A stretch of 6,061 nucleotides of DNA from Oxalobacteraceae bacterium (GTDB taxonomy: Bacteria; Pseudomonadota; Gammaproteobacteria; Burkholderiales; Burkholderiaceae_D): positions 1 to 6,061 of the forward strand of contig CANFGA010000205.1 of NCBI GenBank assembly GCA_947446335.1. Direction: 5' to 3'. The notes beneath the pieces were generated by a model. That model was not told the origin of the DNA. It worked only from the letters and a program-made list of their open reading frames with translations, and did not search any database. Of this stretch, positions 1 through 5,539 are shown in pieces (positions within the stretch are counted from its first letter, which is position 1; every line of letters begins with the position of its first letter). The translations under genes were made by a program, and so were the position numbers.

Positions 1-166
1 ACGACACGGTCCCTTTGATCATGCGCCGGATGCAAGTGCGGCAACTGCCGTTGCGGCATGAACTGGGCCAGGCCAGCCCGGCGGCCTCGGCCGTCGCCAG
101 CAGCGCCGCATCGGCGCTCGCCGCGAAACTGGTCGGTCCATCGGTGACAAGGAAGGTAGGCGTCAT
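1..166 (-). CDS. Plant-type [2Fe-2S] ferredoxin-like protein (N-terminal part, cut by window edge)
   Basis: The minus-strand reading frame begins at the ATG at 166-164 and stays open to the window edge, giving the first 55 residues. It ends with C37-x4-C42-x2-C45 inside the stretch SSCRNGSCRTC. This is the cluster-binding loop of plant-type [2Fe-2S] ferredoxins, in which a fourth cysteine lies further downstream, here outside the window. The residues before it (a beta strand TFLVTD, then an Ala-rich helix with LLATAEAAGL) fit the ferredoxin fold, where the loop follows the first helix. Proteins of this kind are small cytoplasmic electron carriers; the redox partner cannot be told from this fragment. 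The gene follows the EamA transporter after 53 bp in the same direction and may be co-transcribed. A TAAAAT hexamer (minus strand, 200-195) could instead give it a promoter, but no good -35 box is seen. The ribosome binding site is weak. The fold call is firm; the exact family is open. Confidence 0.8.
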   Translation of the reverse strand, partial: MTPTFLVTDGPTSFAASADAALLATAEAAGLAWPSSCRNGSCRTCIRRMIKGTVS

Positions 167-219
167 CGGTGGAAGTCTCGTGATCGGGAATTCGATTTTA
201 TCAGCTCGGTGACCAGCAG

Positions 220-1098
220 CTATTGTCGGGCAACCCGGCCCGGAACCGCGCTGAGCACCGATGCCATCACGATGCAGGCGATCGCCGACCATTGCAGGGT
301 CGTCAAATGCTCGTTCAAGAAGACCATGCCGACCACCGCGCTGACAGCCGGCGCCGCGCTGCTGAGGATGCCAAAGACCCCTTGCGGCAAGCGCCGCAGC
401 GCAGAAATTTCGAACGTATAGGGCAGTGCGCTCGACAAGATCGCGATCAGGACGCCGGTCAGCATGATGGCGGGCGTGAGCAACGCTGCGCCGGCGTAAG
501 CGATCCCCAGCGGCACCGTGAACAGTGCCGCCACCAGCATGCCCCAGGCCACGGCTTGCCCGCCCTGCAGCGTTGCTGCGCGTTTGCCGAACACGATGTA
601 CAGCGCCCAGCAAATGGCAGCGCCGAATGCATAGAAAATGCCGACCGGGTCGAGGCGCGCCGTGCCTGCTCCGAGCGGTAACAGCAAAAACAAGCCCAGC
701 ACCGCACTGGAAACGGCGATGAAATCGCGCGGCCGGCGCGACGACCACAGGGCGACGGCCAGCGGGCCGGTGACCTCGATTGCGACTGCAATGCCGATCG
801 GGATCAGGTTGAAGGCGCGATAAATCAGCAAATTCATCAAGCCCAGCACGGTGCCGTAGATGACGATGTTGATGCCGTCTTGCCGGTTGATCTTGCTGCG
901 CCAGGGCCGGAAGATGGCCAGCAGCAGCAGCGCCGAAAAGCCGACCCGATAGGCGGTGATGCCTTCGACCCCGATCAAGGGAAACAAGCCTTTTGCGGCA
1001 GCGGCGCCCAGATTGACCGAAATCTGGCCCGCCAGCAGCGCCAGCGACGGCAGCAGAAAACTGTCATGCTTGAACGGAGTGTCGATGGAATTTTTCAT
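220..1098 (-). CDS. EamA/RhtA-family inner-membrane transporter (DMT superfamily)
   Basis: This 292-residue protein consists almost entirely of hydrophobic segments, about ten, in two halves (roughly residues 17-143 and 152-284). This is the duplicated EamA layout of the drug/metabolite transporter superfamily. The second half carries LPYTFEISALRRLP (225-238), then G-x-x-F-LNEHLT (257-266), and resembles the Escherichia coli threonine/homoserine exporter RhtA, which has almost the same length (295 residues). The family exports amino acids or other small metabolites from the cytoplasm, but the substrate here cannot be read from sequence, so no gene symbol is given. The start is the ATG at 1098-1096, giving a short charged N-terminus before the first helix. 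No strong Shine-Dalgarno sequence precedes it. A GATAAT hexamer (minus strand, 1110-1105) sits too close to the start for a normal leader. The gene diverges from the amidase operon across a 430-bp regulatory region. The TAG stop is at 222-220. Confidence 0.9.
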   Translation of the reverse strand: MKNSIDTPFKHDSFLLPSLALLAGQISVNLGAAAAKGLFPLIGVEGITAYRVGFSALLLLAIFRPWRSKINRQDGINIVIYGTVLGLMNLLIYRAFNLIPIGIAVAIEVTGPLAVALWSSRRPRDFIAVSSAVLGLFLLLPLGAGTARLDPVGIFYAFGAAICWALYIVFGKRAATLQGGQAVAWGMLVAALFTVPLGIAYAGAALLTPAIMLTGVLIAILSSALPYTFEISALRRLPQGVFGILSSAAPAVSAVVGMVFLNEHLTTLQWSAIACIVMASVLSAVPGRVARQ

Positions 1099-1183
1099 GA
1101 TGGCATTATCTTAATCGATGCGGATAAAAAAAAGGCGCCATCGACATTCCATCCAAGCACAAGCCGTCTCGATAGAGCGCACC

Positions 1184-1224
1184 CGCGCACTGCACCAGTT
1201 GCGTGCGCACTCTTGCAGTGCGCG
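1184..1224. repeat. 11-bp perfect inverted repeat
   Basis: CGCGCACTGCA at 1184-1194 is the exact reverse complement of TGCAGTGCGCG at 1214-1224, with 19 bp between the arms. The loop itself contains the palindrome GTGCGCAC (1203-1210). No T-tract follows on either strand, so it does not look like an intrinsic terminator. It overlaps the first NtrC-like dyad and lies upstream of the sigma-54 promoter. An operator or activator-binding region is therefore the likelier reading, although no protein can be named for it. Confidence 0.6.
1191..1207. promoter_or_regulatory. NtrC-like binding site 1 (imperfect)
   Basis: TGCACC-N5-CGTGCG matches the NtrC consensus TGCACC-N5-GGTGCA at 10 of 12 fixed positions. 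Its centre lies about 139 bp upstream of the start site expected from the sigma-54 promoter, a usual enhancer distance. It sits within the 11-bp inverted repeat, which could equally explain its symmetry. It is an inference from motif and context only. Confidence 0.4.
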
Positions 1225-1228
1225 CAGA

Positions 1229-1245
1229 CTCACCGCATTGGTGAA
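1229..1245. promoter_or_regulatory. NtrC-like binding site 2 (core CACC-N5-GGTG)
   Basis: CTCACC-GCATT-GGTGAA carries the full inner dyad CACC-N5-GGTG of the NtrC consensus and matches 9 of 12 fixed positions overall. Its centre at about 1237 is 38 bp from site 1 and about 100 bp upstream of the predicted start of the sigma-54 promoter, typical for an upstream activator site. The outer bases are poor, so affinity may be low or the activator may be another enhancer-binding protein. Confidence 0.45.
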
Positions 1246-1311
1246 TCAGGCGCGCTGCGACTAGCCATCGATGACCACACTTTCCCCTGTGCCGCGCCGA
1301 CTTCAAGAAAA

Positions 1312-1327
1312 TGGCATGGCAATTGCT
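1312..1327 (+). promoter_or_regulatory. Sigma-54 (RpoN) -24/-12 promoter of the amidase-allA operon
   Basis: TGGCAT-GGCAA-TTGCT matches the consensus TGGCAY-N5-TTGCW. The invariant GG (1313-1314) and GC (1325-1326) are exactly 10 bases apart, the strict spacing required by RpoN. Transcription would begin near 1338, leaving a leader of about 195 nt before the amidase. NtrC-like dyads lie 75 to 115 bp further upstream. RpoN promoters need such activators, and nitrogen-scavenging genes are classic targets, which agrees with the amidase and AllA products. Confidence 0.65.
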
Positions 1328-1448
1328 TTACTGTTGTTGCGCCTTGGTAATTTCAAGCGCAGCGCGCCGGCATCGAATTCATCCCTCCGTGTAAAAAATC
1401 CCCCTGCTTGCCGTATTTGAAGCGTCACCATCTTATGAAAGCATCGCC

Positions 1449-1460
1449 ATGACATGTCAT
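1449..1460. promoter_or_regulatory. Perfect 12-bp palindrome, possible operator
   Basis: ATGACA-TGTCAT is an exact palindrome lying between the sigma-54 promoter and the amidase start, about 110 bp downstream of the predicted transcription start. Its length and symmetry suit an operator for a dimeric repressor such as a GntR or MarR family protein, but no regulator gene is visible here. It also covers the start codon of the possible leader ORF. Confidence 0.35.
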
Positions 1461-1523
1461 AAACCGAGTGCGTTCACGCTGGCTATTCCACGCACGCCGG
1501 GCTTGTCGTTGAAACCCCGTTGA
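1449..1523 (+). CDS. Possible 24-residue leader peptide upstream of the amidase
   Basis: An ATG at 1449, preceded by GAAAG with a 7-nt gap, opens a frame of 24 codons (begins MTCHKPSAF, ends LSLKPR) that stops at TGA 1521-1523. The stop codon overlaps the GAAAG ribosome binding site of the amidase, so ribosomes ending here could affect amidase initiation. The spacing and the ribosome binding site copy those of the amidase exactly. The peptide resembles nothing I know, has no run of one amino acid typical of attenuators, and could be chance. It lies in the leader expected from the sigma-54 promoter. Confidence 0.3.
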   Translation: MTCHKPSAFTLAIPRTPGLSLKPR

Positions 1524-1533
1524 AAGCATGCTC

Positions 1534-2700
1534 ATGACACCAGTAAACTGTTTCGTTCCCTATCCCAAAGCCGCGCTCGCGAGCGCGCCATCGGGTCCGC
1601 TGTCGGGTTTGCGCTTCGCGGTCAAGGATATCTTCGATGTCGCAGGCTATCCGACCGGCTGCGGCAATCCGCACATGCTGGCGCTGTCGGGCATCAAGAC
1701 CGCGTCGGCGAACTCGGTCACCTTGCTCGCGCACGCCGGCGCCAGCTTTGTCGGCAAGACCCATACCGATGAACTGGCCTTTTCGATGAATGGCAAGAAT
1801 GCCCATTTCGGCACGCCGCGCAACGGCGGCGCAGCACAGCGCATTCCGGGCGGTTCCAGTTCCGGCTCGGCCTCGGCGGTATCGAACCGCCTGGCCGACA
1901 TCGCGCTCGGCACCGATACTGGCGGCTCGGTGCGCGCACCGGCGAGCCACTGCGGGCTGATCGGCTTGCGGCCCACGCACGGGCGGGTCAGCCTGCAAGG
2001 AGCGATGGATCTGGCGCCCGATTTCGATACCTGCGGCTGGTTTGCGCGCGACATCGACAGCTTCGCGCGCGCTGGCGCCGTGCTGCTGGGTACAGATACC
2101 TGCGCGCTGCCCGATGGACCCGAAGTGCTGGTGGCGGCCGACGTGCTGGACTTGCTGGAACCGAGGGTGCAAACCGTGTTTGCACAAACGCTGCAGCGCC
2201 TGGCTTTGGTGCTGGGCACGCCAAAGCCGGTCCATGCGGCAACCCCGTCGTTCGATGCGCTGTACTGGGCCTTTCGCCACATCCAGGGTTATCAGGCCTG
2301 GCAATGCCACGGCGAGCGGATCGTGCGTCACGGCTTGCAACTGGGCCATGGCGTACACGAGCGCTTCGCATGGTCAGCCACGATCAGCGCGCAGCAAATG
2401 GAACAGCACGCGGCGGTGCGCGATCGCTTTTGCGCCGACTTTACCGCGCTGCTGGGATCGAACAAGGTGCTGGTGCTGCCGACGATGCCCGACATCGCGC
2501 CGCTGCTGACGGAAGAGGAGACAGCGCTGGAAGACTACCGCAACCAGGCGATACGGCTGCTGTGCCTGGCAGGCTTGTCGGGCTGTCCGCAGATCTCTCT
2601 GCCGTTGATGACACTGGGCGGTGCGCCGCTCGGCTTTTCGATCATCGGCCCGCATGGCAGCGACCAAGCCTTGATCCGTCTGGCGGCAAAACTGCTGTGA
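1534..2700 (+). CDS. Amidase-signature family hydrolase (AMI1-like)
   Basis: This cytoplasmic hydrolase of 388 residues should cleave a C-N amide bond and release ammonia or an amine. The Ser-cisSer-Lys triad of the amidase-signature family is visible: K31 in FAVKDIFDV, S108 as the first serine of GGSSSGSA, and the nucleophile S132 in DTGGSVR. The two serines are 24 residues apart, as in fatty acid amide hydrolase. The short length and blocks such as VKDIFDVAGYPTGCGNP, GKTHTDELAF and a C-terminal LAGLSGCPQISLPL resemble plant AMI1, an indole-3-acetamide hydrolase, and bacterial proteins called simply amidase. The substrate is unknown. An ATG also lies two codons earlier at 1528, but only 1 nt from GAAAG (1522-1526); the ATG at 1534 has a 7-nt gap and is preferred. 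An in-frame TGA at 1510 rules out a longer form. The overlap with allA and the upstream sigma-54 promoter suggest a role in nitrogen supply. Confidence 0.9.
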   Translation: MTPVNCFVPYPKAALASAPSGPLSGLRFAVKDIFDVAGYPTGCGNPHMLALSGIKTASANSVTLLAHAGASFVGKTHTDELAFSMNGKNAHFGTPRNGGAAQRIPGGSSSGSASAVSNRLADIALGTDTGGSVRAPASHCGLIGLRPTHGRVSLQGAMDLAPDFDTCGWFARDIDSFARAGAVLLGTDTCALPDGPEVLVAADVLDLLEPRVQTVFAQTLQRLALVLGTPKPVHAATPSFDALYWAFRHIQGYQAWQCHGERIVRHGLQLGHGVHERFAWSATISAQQMEQHAAVRDRFCADFTALLGSNKVLVLPTMPDIAPLLTEEETALEDYRNQAIRLLCLAGLSGCPQISLPLMTLGGAPLGFSIIGPHGSDQALIRLAAKLL

Positions 2701-3215
2701 TCGATGACACCCAACCCCGGCTGATCATCGCCCAGCCGCTGACGCAGCACGGCTTTGCCCCGTACGGCGAGCTCGTTTCTGCAGAGGCATCAAGCAGCAC
2801 CGGCATCAATGGCGGCACCGCGCAGCGCATCGAGCAAGCGATGGATCTGGCGGGACACGGCGGCACCGCCTGCATGGCGCTGTTTCGCACCCAGGGCCAT
2901 GCCGCACCGCTTCGACTATCGGCCTTTGAGCGCCATTGCCTGGGCAGCCAGACATTCGTGCCGCTGGGGCAAAGCCGCTGTCTGGCCGTGGTCACCAGCG
3001 GCGCGCATGCCCCCGATGAAGAACGGATCGAAGCTTTCATCGTCGAACCCGGCCAGGGCATCACGTTGCGGCGCGGTGTCTGGCACCATCCCTTGCTGAC
3101 CCAGGATGCCGCCGATGTGCTGGTGATCGAACGCCACGCAGCAGCCATCGATTGCGAGGTCGTGGCCATCACCGGCCACTTCATCGTCACCTTGCCGCCA
3201 GCCCGGGAGCGATGA
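2697..3215 (+). CDS. allA: Ureidoglycolate lyase (AllA family)
   Basis: The 172-residue product resembles Escherichia coli AllA (160 residues) along its whole length. It has an N-terminal strand followed by FAPYGELV, then INGGTAQRI, then LSAFERHCLGSQTFVPLG, and the family hallmark WHHPL at residues 129-133. AllA splits (S)-ureidoglycolate into glyoxylate and urea, the last step of allantoin breakdown, and is a cytoplasmic cupin-like homodimer. The start is the GTG at 2697, which overlaps the TGA stop of the amidase by 4 bp (GTGA). This is typical of translational coupling, with a GGCGG stretch (2682-2686) as a modest ribosome binding site. The frame is open further upstream to 2304, but there it only shadows the amidase and has no family match. 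No allantoinase or allantoate hydrolase is in the window, so the ureidoglycolate source is elsewhere, or the protein acts on a related ureide. Confidence 0.9.
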   Translation: MIDDTQPRLIIAQPLTQHGFAPYGELVSAEASSSTGINGGTAQRIEQAMDLAGHGGTACMALFRTQGHAAPLRLSAFERHCLGSQTFVPLGQSRCLAVVTSGAHAPDEERIEAFIVEPGQGITLRRGVWHHPLLTQDAADVLVIERHAAAIDCEVVAITGHFIVTLPPARER

Positions 3216-3217
3216 TG

Positions 3218-3248
3218 CTGGCGTGAATCCGCTCCGGATGCACGCCAG
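3218..3248 (+). terminator. Hairpin terminator after allA
   Basis: CTGGCGTG (3218-3225) pairs fully with CACGCCAG (3241-3248). Inside, after an A/G mismatch, ATCCG (3227-3231) pairs with CGGAT (3235-3239) around a CTC loop. The hairpin begins three bases after the allA stop codon, the usual place for a terminator. No clean T-tract follows (only GATTATTT about 8 bases later), so termination may be weak, or the hairpin may mainly protect the mRNA 3' end. Confidence 0.6.
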
Positions 3249-3287
3249 AAAGCAGATTATTTCCAGCATCTCCAGCGCTTGGTTTAC

Positions 3288-3306
3288 AATCGTAATCATT
3301 CTTATC
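3288..3306. promoter_or_regulatory. Weak Fur-box-like sequence upstream of the chemoreceptor
   Basis: Read on the minus strand, this 19-mer matches the Fur consensus (GATAATGATAATCATTATC) at 12 of 19 positions, with a good first hexamer, GATAAG. A TACAAT hexamer (3285-3290), which could be a -10 box, overlaps it on the plus strand, but the matching -35 is poor. An AT-rich stretch can score this well by chance. Confidence 0.25.
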
Positions 3307-3362
3307 GGCAACAACAGCACTGTTCTACACACAGCGTGTTGCAAAAAAGAAAATTAAAATCC

Positions 3363-3381
3363 TTCACTTGCAACAAGTGAA
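3363..3381. repeat. Perfect 8-bp inverted repeat in the chemoreceptor upstream region
   Basis: TTCACTTG (3363-3370) and CAAGTGAA (3374-3381) are exact reverse complements around a CAA loop. On the minus strand the hairpin is followed by a T-rich stretch (3362-3340), so it could stop antisense transcription. On the plus strand it lies about 105 bp before the chemoreceptor start and could be an operator or an mRNA stem-loop. The sequence alone does not decide. Confidence 0.5.
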
Positions 3382-3477
3382 ACAGCGCAATGCCTTGCAT
3401 CTTGTCGCGCCGTTCTGCCCGATACAAGCGCAGAATAGCCTGCACGAAGCGAGACAATGACTGGTTTTACTATTTTC

Positions 3478-3481
3478 AGGA
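3478..3481 (+). promoter_or_regulatory. Ribosome binding site that decides the chemoreceptor start
   Basis: AGGA at 3478-3481 lies 5 nt before the ATG at 3487. The earlier in-frame ATG at 3457 has only a poorer GAAG at 7 nt. The later start also gives the usual short N-terminus before the first membrane helix. Confidence 0.6.
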
Positions 3482-3486
3482 CTCAC

Positions 3487-5478
3487 ATGCTCAAACTTTC
3501 ATCCATTTTTTACCATTGGCGCGTCGGCGCCAAGATCACGTTTTTCACCTTCATATTGACCGGCATCATCCTCGCCGCACTGCTGACGACGATCAGTTAC
3601 ACGACCTCATCAATGCTGGAACAGCGCGCCGAGGAAAATACGGCCGATGATCTGATCAAGGTAAAAACGACGGTCGAAATATTCAACCGCGTCGTCACCA
3701 GCGAGGCGACCAGTTTTGCCCGCGTGCTCGCGGGCACGTTCGAGGGCAAGTTTTCGCTCGATCCTCAGGTGCTGATCGACGTGGCAGGAAAACCGGTGCC
3801 GACATTGAAGAACGGGGATACGCCGCTGAACATGGATTTCACCACTGTCGACCGCTTCACCGCACAGACCGGTGCGACGGCGACCGTGTTTGCCGCCAGC
3901 GGCGACGATTTCATCCGTGTGTCGACTTCGGTCAAGAAAGAAAATGGCGAACGTGCGATCGGTACCGCGCTCGACCGTAGACATGCAGGCTATGCGCTGC
4001 TGCGCGGCGGCCAGGCCTACATCGGCCTCGCTACCCTGTTTGGCAAGCAATACATCACCCACTACGATCCGATCAAGGACGATGCCGGACAGGTGATCGG
4101 CGTGCTCTACGTGGGCGTCGACATCAGCAAAGATATTGTGCAGCTCAAGGAAAAGATCAAGGAAATCAAGGTCGAGAAAACCGGTTACTTTTACGTGCTC
4201 GATGCTGCGCCCGGAAAGAATCTGGGCACCTTGCTGATCCATCCGGATCAGGAAGGCACCAACTTGCTCGAGCGCAAGGATGCCGACGGCCATGAATACA
4301 TCAAGGAAATGCTGGAAAAGAAAAATGGCACGCTGCACTATCTGTGGGCCAGCGCTGCCGGCGAGGCGCCGCGCGAAAAAACCGTCAGCTACACCTATTT
4401 CAAGGAATGGGACTGGTTGATTGCCGGCGGCACGTACATGGATGAAATCACGGCCGAGGCCGACAGCCTGCGCAACCGCAGCATCGTGTTTGGCTTGATC
4501 GCCATCGTCATTTTTTCAGCGCTGCTGTTCTGGCTGGTGCATGTCAACGTCACGCTGCCGCTGCGCCGCGCGCAGCAAGCGGCCAGCCAGATTGCCGGCG
4601 GCGATCTGACGGTCAATGTGGCCATGACCAGCAACGATGAAATAGGCATGCTGATCGCAGCGATGAATGGCATCAGCGCCAGCCTGTCAAAGATCGTTGG
4701 CGAAGTGCGGCACGGCACCGACACCATCACCCATGCCTCGGGCGAGATCGCCAGCGGCAACCTCGACCTGTCGTCGCGTACCGAAGAACAGGCCAGCGCA
4801 CTGGAAGAGACCGCTTCCTCGATGGAAGAGTTGACTGTCACAGTGAAACAAAATGCCGATAATGCGCGCCAGGCCAGCACGCTGGCGCAAGCGGCGTCAG
4901 GCATCGCCGTCAAGGGCGGCGCAGCCATGTCGCAAGTGATCGCCACCATGGGCACCATCGATGCCTCGTCGAAGAAAATCGTCGACATCATCAGCGTCAT
5001 CGATGGCATCGCGTTCCAGACCAATATCCTGGCCCTGAATGCGGCGGTCGAAGCGGCCAGAGCCGGCGAGCAGGGGCGCGGTTTTGCGGTGGTGGCGACC
5101 GAAGTGCGCAATCTGGCGCAACGCTCGGCGGCGGCGGCCAAGGAAATCAAGGGCTTGATCGACGATTCGGTTGCGCAAGTGGGCATCGGCGCCAAGCTGG
5201 TGCAGCAAGCCGGTGTCACGATGGACGAAGTGGTAGCCAGCGTCACCCAGGTCAGCGGCATCATCGGCGACATCAGCGCCGCCAGCGATCAGCAAACTTC
5301 GGGCATCGAGCAAGTCAATCAAGCCATCATGCAGATGGATGACGTGACCCAGCAAAATGCCGCACTGGTCGAACAGGCCGCCGCTGCGGCGCAAAGCATG
5401 CAAGAACAGGCGCAGCGCCTGTCCGGGCTGGTGGGCGTGTTCACGCTGGCGGAGGCCTCATCCAAGGCCATCCGTTAG
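3487..5478 (+). CDS. Methyl-accepting chemotaxis protein with Cache-type periplasmic sensor
   Basis: This 663-residue inner-membrane chemoreceptor passes ligand binding to the CheA-CheW array. Order: short basic N-terminus, membrane helix 1 (about 17-37), a periplasmic sensor of nearly 300 residues, membrane helix 2 (about 333-353), HAMP (about 354-405) and a helical signalling domain (to about 655). The sensor looks like a double Cache module (Cache_3-Cache_2 type): TVFAASGDDFIRVSTSV from 133 in the first half and GYFYVLDAAPGKNLGTLL from 233 in the second. The conserved hairpin tip begins at D506 (DGIAFQTNILALNAAVEAAR) and is almost identical to Tsr/Tar. Glu/Gln pairs at E433-E434, E440-E441 and E447-E448 fit the methylation helix of a 36-heptad receptor. 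The C-terminus (AEASSKAIR) lacks the NWETF-like pentapeptide that tethers CheR and CheB. The ligand is unknown; Cache sensors often bind organic acids or amino acids. An alternative start at 3457 would add ten residues. No solid promoter is seen in the preceding 238 bp. Confidence 0.95.
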   Translation: MLKLSSIFYHWRVGAKITFFTFILTGIILAALLTTISYTTSSMLEQRAEENTADDLIKVKTTVEIFNRVVTSEATSFARVLAGTFEGKFSLDPQVLIDVAGKPVPTLKNGDTPLNMDFTTVDRFTAQTGATATVFAASGDDFIRVSTSVKKENGERAIGTALDRRHAGYALLRGGQAYIGLATLFGKQYITHYDPIKDDAGQVIGVLYVGVDISKDIVQLKEKIKEIKVEKTGYFYVLDAAPGKNLGTLLIHPDQEGTNLLERKDADGHEYIKEMLEKKNGTLHYLWASAAGEAPREKTVSYTYFKEWDWLIAGGTYMDEITAEADSLRNRSIVFGLIAIVIFSALLFWLVHVNVTLPLRRAQQAASQIAGGDLTVNVAMTSNDEIGMLIAAMNGISASLSKIVGEVRHGTDTITHASGEIASGNLDLSSRTEEQASALEETASSMEELTVTVKQNADNARQASTLAQAASGIAVKGGAAMSQVIATMGTIDASSKKIVDIISVIDGIAFQTNILALNAAVEAARAGEQGRGFAVVATEVRNLAQRSAAAAKEIKGLIDDSVAQVGIGAKLVQQAGVTMDEVVASVTQVSGIIGDISAASDQQTSGIEQVNQAIMQMDDVTQQNAALVEQAAAAAQSMQEQAQRLSGLVGVFTLAEASSKAIR

Positions 5479-5481
5479 GGC

Positions 5482-5510
5482 GCCAGGTCGAAGGTGCCAC
5501 CGACGCTGGC
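5482..5510. terminator. Possible bidirectional hairpin between convergent genes
   Basis: GCCAG (5482-5486) pairs with CTGGC (5506-5510) and GTCG (5487-5490) with CGAC (5501-5504), leaving one bulged G and a 10-nt loop. It begins four bases after the chemoreceptor stop and 30 bp from the stop of the opposing efflux gene, a natural site for termination. No T-tract follows in either direction, so the call is tentative. Confidence 0.35.
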
Positions 5511-5539
5511 CACTATCGAACCGATCACCTGATGCACGA

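Larger units (their letters stand above)
1099..1527. other. Divergent regulatory region between the transporter and the amidase operon
   Basis: This stretch of about 430 bp holds no convincing long gene. Open frames on either strand (for example minus strand 1306-1106) are short, Arg/His-rich and have no recognisable motif. From left to right it holds a run of eight A residues (1126-1133) just upstream of the transporter, an 11-bp inverted repeat (1184-1224), two NtrC-like dyads (1191-1207 and 1229-1245), a sigma-54 promoter (1312-1327), a perfect palindrome (1449-1460), a possible leader ORF (1449-1523) and a duplicated initiation segment. The order of dyads, -24/-12 promoter and leader all points to the amidase side. 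Confidence 0.7.
1436..1539 (+). repeat. Duplicated 19-bp initiation segment (TGAAAGCAT-N3-CATGACA, two copies)
   Basis: The segment TGAAAGCAT-N3-CATGACA occurs at 1436-1454 and again at 1521-1539, starts 85 bp apart, with all 16 bases outside the N3 gap identical. The second copy is the ribosome binding and start region of the amidase (GAAAG, 7 nt, ATG 1534). The first copy has the same layout (GAAAG, 7 nt, ATG 1449) and opens a short ORF. It may come from a local duplication of the translation start. Confidence 0.6.

Noticed and set aside
223..681. A 152-codon plus-strand open frame opposite the transporter
   Set aside because: It is rich in Arg, Gln and His, has no motif, and lies opposite a clear ten-helix membrane protein.
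1095..1106. Three-codon ORF (ATG CCA TCA TGA) overlapping the transporter start
   Set aside because: It is too short and has no ribosome binding site; chance overlap.
1483..2358. A 291-codon open frame on the minus strand across the amidase
   Set aside because: Its Arg/Gln/His-rich composition and lack of any motif mark it as a shadow of the amidase, whose catalytic residues are all intact.
2304..2696. N-terminal extension of AllA to make a 303-residue protein
   Set aside because: The extra 131 residues are an Arg-rich out-of-frame reading of the amidase; AllA proteins are about 160-170 residues and match begins just after the GTG at 2697.
3302..3309. Exact FliA -10 octamer GCCGATAA on the minus strand near the chemoreceptor
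   Set aside because: It points away from the chemoreceptor towards the end of allA, has no TAAA at the required 15-base spacing (TAGA at 14 is the nearest), and no minus-strand gene follows.
4395..5273. A 292-codon open frame on the minus strand within the chemoreceptor gene
   Set aside because: It is Ser/Ala/Thr-rich with no domain, and lies wholly antisense to the strongly conserved HAMP and signalling region; such frames are common opposite GC-rich genes.
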